Of a stretch of 64,000 nucleotides of DNA, positions 61,747 to 64,000 are shown one piece after another (within the stretch, counting starts at the first letter, position 1; every line of letters starts with the position of its first letter). The position numbers and the translations under genes were made by a program. Source of the stretch: Spirosoma sp. KCTC 42546 (GTDB taxonomy: Bacteria; Bacteroidota; Bacteroidia; Cytophagales; Spirosomataceae); the NCBI RefSeq assembly GCF_006965485.1, contig NZ_CP041360.1, positions 7,048,501 to 7,112,500 on the forward strand, given 5' to 3'. The notes beneath the pieces were generated by a model. It saw nothing but the letters and a program-made list of their open reading frames with translations, ran no database searches and was not told the DNA's origin.

Positions 61747-61817
61747 ACGGGTGTAGTTCAAGGGTAGAATAGCGGTCTCCAAAACCGTTGATGGGAGTTC
61801 GAATCTCTCCACCCGTG
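61747..61817 (+). tRNA. tRNA-Trp (CCA)
   Basis: Acceptor ACGGGTG pairs with CACCCGT; anticodon loop CTCCAAA (CCA); T arm GGGAGTTCGAATCTCTC. CCA end not encoded. Located before secE as in most Bacteroidota. Confidence 0.95.
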
Positions 61818-61834
61818 CAAATCCCTTACATCGA

Positions 61835-62026
61835 ATGGACAAGTTTATTTCGTTTCTGAAAGCCTCCTGGGAGGAAGTTCAGCATAACGTGACTTGGCCT
61901 AAATTCAGCGATCTGCAATCCAGTTCAACGCTGGTACTGGTAGCTTCGCTGATTTTTGCGCTATTGGTCGGGTTAATTGATTTAGTGTTCGAGAACGGAC
62001 TGAACGCATTTTATCAGTCATTCTAA
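61835..62026 (+). CDS. secE: Preprotein translocase subunit SecE
   Basis: 63 residues. Amphipathic start (FLKASWEEVQHNVTWPKFSDL) with the conserved WP and one membrane helix (TLVLVASLIFALLVGLIDLV). It stabilises SecY in the SecYEG channel. Eighteen bases after tRNA-Trp, followed by nusG. Confidence 0.95.
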   Translation: MDKFISFLKASWEEVQHNVTWPKFSDLQSSSTLVLVASLIFALLVGLIDLVFENGLNAFYQSF

Positions 62027-62029
62027 TAA

Positions 62030-62135
62030 TTAGTCATTCATAGCCATGTATGGTCATTAGTCGTCATTTATTGTGCAAACAGGACGTAACAACAAATGAC
62101 AACGAATGCCTAGCAAATGACAACAAATGACAACT
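62030..62135. repeat. Intergenic palindrome of the TGTCATTTATTG family
   Basis: ATTAGTCGTCATTTATTGTG faces CAAATGACAACAAATGACAA, with an additional half-copy ACAACGAATG. It is related to 61649-61722 and lies between secE and nusG within an operon. Confidence 0.55.
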
Positions 62136-62138
62136 ACT

Positions 62139-62699
62139 ATGAGCGGCATACAATGGTACGTCATTCGGGCGGTGTCGGGTCAGGAGAAGAAAATCAAATC
62201 CTACCTCGACAATGAGATTATCCGGCAGAAGTTGGACGAAGTAATTCCGCAGGTATTGATTCCGGCGGAGAAGGTGTACGAAATGCGTAACGGCAAGAAG
62301 CGCGTTCGGGAAAAATCATTTTTTCCTGGTTACATTCTTATTTCGGCTGATTTGGGTAATAACCGAGCACTCGACATGATTTTGAATATGCCGGGCGTAT
62401 TGGGTTTTCTAGGGAACGCGCAAGTTGGAACAACCTCGAAAGTACCCGTTCCACTACGTCAAGCTGAAGTGAATCGGATTTTAGGTAAAGTTGACGAAGA
62501 AGCGCAGGAAGTTGCTGCCCCAACCGTAGGTTATCTGAAAGGTGAAAATGTAAAAGTTGTTGATGGTCCATTTGGTGGATTTATCGGCACTGTAGAAGAA
62601 GTATTCGACGACCGGAAAAAATTGAACGTCGTTGTTAAAATATTTGGCCGGAACACTCCGGTAGAACTCAGTTACGCACAAGTAGAAAAGGAAAGCTAG
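62139..62699 (+). CDS. nusG: Transcription elongation/antitermination factor NusG
   Basis: About 186 residues from MSGIQWYVIRAVSGQE; the earlier ATG at 62127 overlaps the repeat and adds four residues. NGN domain: WYVIRAVSGQEKKIKSYL, FFPGYILI; KOW domain: GENVKVVDGPFGGFIGTVEE. It binds RNA polymerase and Rho or S10. Upstream of rplK in the normal order. Confidence 0.95.
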   Translation: MSGIQWYVIRAVSGQEKKIKSYLDNEIIRQKLDEVIPQVLIPAEKVYEMRNGKKRVREKSFFPGYILISADLGNNRALDMILNMPGVLGFLGNAQVGTTSKVPVPLRQAEVNRILGKVDEEAQEVAAPTVGYLKGENVKVVDGPFGGFIGTVEEVFDDRKKLNVVVKIFGRNTPVELSYAQVEKES

Positions 62700-62852
62700 T
62701 CGCAAGATTAGTTCTCCGTGGCCTGGCATCCTATGCTTCCCTCAGAGGATGGCCAACCAAAACAAGTTGATTAACTGCTCAAGGCGTGCGGATTGGTTAT
62801 GTGACTAACCGGTAGGAAACCAACAGCAGAAGATCGTAACTCAATTACCACA
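62700..62852 (+). other. nusG-rplK spacer, no gene seen
   Basis: 153 bases without an open frame of interest. No clear terminator or promoter; rplK may be read from the nusG transcript or an unseen promoter. Confidence 0.4.
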
Positions 62853-63296
62853 ATGGCAAAAGAAGTAGGTGGCTACGTTAAGCTGCAAGTCAAAGGCGGG
62901 CAAGCCAACCCCTCACCTCCGATTGGTCCGGCGCTGGGTTCCAAGGGTTTAAATATCATGGAATTCTGCAAGCAATTCAACGGCCGGACACAGGATAAAA
63001 TGGGTACGGTATTGCCAGTTTTGATTACGTATTATAAGGATAAGTCCTTTGATTTCGTCATCAAAACTCCGCCCGCACCGATTCTGCTGATGGAAGCAGC
63101 TAAGCTGAAAGGCGGCTCTGCTCAACCAAACCGCAAAAAAGTCGGCTCAGTGACATGGGATCAGGTTCGGACAATCGCGGAAACGAAGATGCCAGACCTG
63201 AACGCGTTCACAATTGAATCGGCTATGAAGCAGGTGGCCGGTACGGCCCGCAGCATGGGAATCACGGTGACGGGTACAGCGCCCTTCGAGAACTAA
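62853..63296 (+). CDS. rplK: 50S ribosomal protein L11
   Basis: 147 residues. [21 protein letters not shown] and [12 protein letters not shown] begin the N-terminal domain with the two prolines that contact thiostrepton and factor GTPases; the C-terminal domain has [22 protein letters not shown] and ends in RSMGITVTG. It binds 23S rRNA at the GTPase centre. rplA follows 26 bases later. Confidence 0.97.
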   Translation: MAKEVGGYVKLQVKGGQANPSPPIGPALGSKGLNIMEFCKQFNGRTQDKMGTVLPVLITYYKDKSFDFVIKTPPAPILLMEAAKLKGGSAQPNRKKVGSVTWDQVRTIAETKMPDLNAFTIESAMKQVAGTARSMGITVTGTAPFEN

Positions 63297-63322
63297 ACAG
63301 ACTTGCCGAAGCAAACACACAA

Positions 63323-64000
63323 ATGGCTAAGTTAACGAAAAAACAAAAGGAAGCCCAGTCGAAGTACGATGCTGCCAAAGAATACTCGCTCCACCAGGCA
63401 GCTGAGATTCTGAAGGAGATTTCGTACACCAAATTCGATGCTTCCGTCGATATTGACGTTCGGTTAGGCGTTGATCCGCGTAAAGCCGACCAGATGGTTC
63501 GTGGCGTTGCTACGTTGCCACATGGTACGGGTAAAACGGTTCGCGTTCTGGTGCTCTGCACCCCGGACAAGGAGAACGAAGCGAAAGAAGCAGGTGCTGA
63601 TTTCGTGGGTCTGGACGAATACATTCAGAAAATCGAACAAGGCTGGACGGACATCGACGTGATTATCACGATGCCGAACGTTATGGCTAAAGTTGGTCGT
63701 CTGGGTAAAGTCCTAGGGCCACGCGGTCTGATGCCAAATCCTAAATCGGGTACAGTAACACCTGACGTAGCGAAAGCAGTTCGCGAGGTGAAAGCCGGTA
63801 AAATTGACTTTAAAGTTGATAAACAGGGAGCTATTCACACCAGTATTGGTAAAGTATCGTTTACGCCAGAAAAACTGGCCGAAAACGCGCAGGAAATCAT
63901 TTCAACACTGCTTCGCCTGAAGCCATCTTCGGCTAAAGGAACGTATGTGAAAACGATTAACCTGTCGAGCACAATGAGTCCGGGAGTAACGATTGATAAA
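63323..64000 (+). CDS. rplA: 50S ribosomal protein L1 (partial, runs off the window)
   Basis: 226 codons from ATG 63323 to the window edge with no stop; L1 is about 230 residues, so only the last few are missing. [16 protein letters not shown] at the start; [51 protein letters not shown] near the end. It binds 23S rRNA and usually represses its own operon by binding a mimic in the rplK leader; no such site was recognised here. Confidence 0.95.
   Translation, partial: MAKLTKKQKEAQSKYDAAKEYSLHQAAEILKEISYTKFDASVDIDVRLGVDPRKADQMVRGVATLPHGTGKTVRVLVLCTPDKENEAKEAGADFVGLDEYIQKIEQGWTDIDVIITMPNVMAKVGRLGKVLGPRGLMPNPKSGTVTPDVAKAVREVKAGKIDFKVDKQGAIHTSIGKVSFTPEKLAENAQEIISTLLRLKPSSAKGTYVKTINLSSTMSPGVTIDK

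Overview
The window looks like a chromosome segment of a Bacteroidota bacterium of the Cytophagales type, probably Spirosoma or a close relative. The evidence is a SusC/SusD pair, promoter boxes of the form TAnnTTTG instead of a sigma70 -10, almost no Shine-Dalgarno sequences, typical Bacteroidota families (DUF4293, DUF5117-type metalloprotease, MnmD without MnmC2, Porin O/P) and a standard translation block (tRNAs, tuf, tRNA-Trp, secE, nusG, rplK, rplA) at the right end. The species assignment is inference.

Layout. 1-11,940 is a peptide (bacteriocin-like) locus. AT-rich DNA carries two arrays of tiny double-glycine-leader peptides (five intact, one frameshifted), a CPBP-family membrane protease, a small lipoprotein and several decayed membrane genes. 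A GC-richer operon follows with a zinc-protease-like membrane protein, a carboxypeptidase-regulatory-domain protein, a YbaB-like protein, and a complete type I exporter (HlyD adaptor, C39-peptidase ABC transporter, TolC). Three direct repeats with a 20-bp period lie upstream of the exporter. The leader peptides and the C39 transporter together suggest cleavage after Gly-Gly and export through three proteins.

12,183-26,427 is mostly core metabolism: fused aspartokinase/homoserine dehydrogenase, a McrB-like AAA+ protein, a zinc alcohol dehydrogenase, two paralogous lipoproteins, a Gfo/Idh/MocA oxidoreductase, SusD/SusC, and a dipeptidyl-peptidase IV-type S9 peptidase.

26,428-34,763 is an AT-rich island carrying a lasso-peptide-like gene cluster: short precursor, asparagine-synthetase-like cyclase, PqqD-like recognition protein, transglutaminase-like protease, HPr-kinase-like kinase, methyltransferase and nucleotidyltransferase. 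A nonsense-interrupted YkgJ-type gene and a degraded IS5-family transposase are also present. The island is bounded by a nearly perfect direct repeat of the 3' end of the S9 peptidase gene plus its terminator. The two terminators look like exchanged halves of one longer palindrome, which suggests that a circle carrying a fragment of the peptidase gene integrated there.

34,764-59,620 is ordinary chromosome: a Lys/Ala-rich secreted protein, ruvA, a LysM lytic transglycosylase, gatA, tatA, a DUF1232 protein, mdh, a Na+/H+ antiporter, a porin, a TetR-controlled RND efflux operon, a large metalloprotease, DUF4293, mnmD, a thioredoxin-like protein, an M13 peptidase and a lipoprotein. Intergenic gaps are repeatedly filled by long palindromes, some from families that recur in the window. 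59,678-64,000 is the translation block, including a degenerate tRNA copy behind tRNA-Gly; rplA runs off the right edge.
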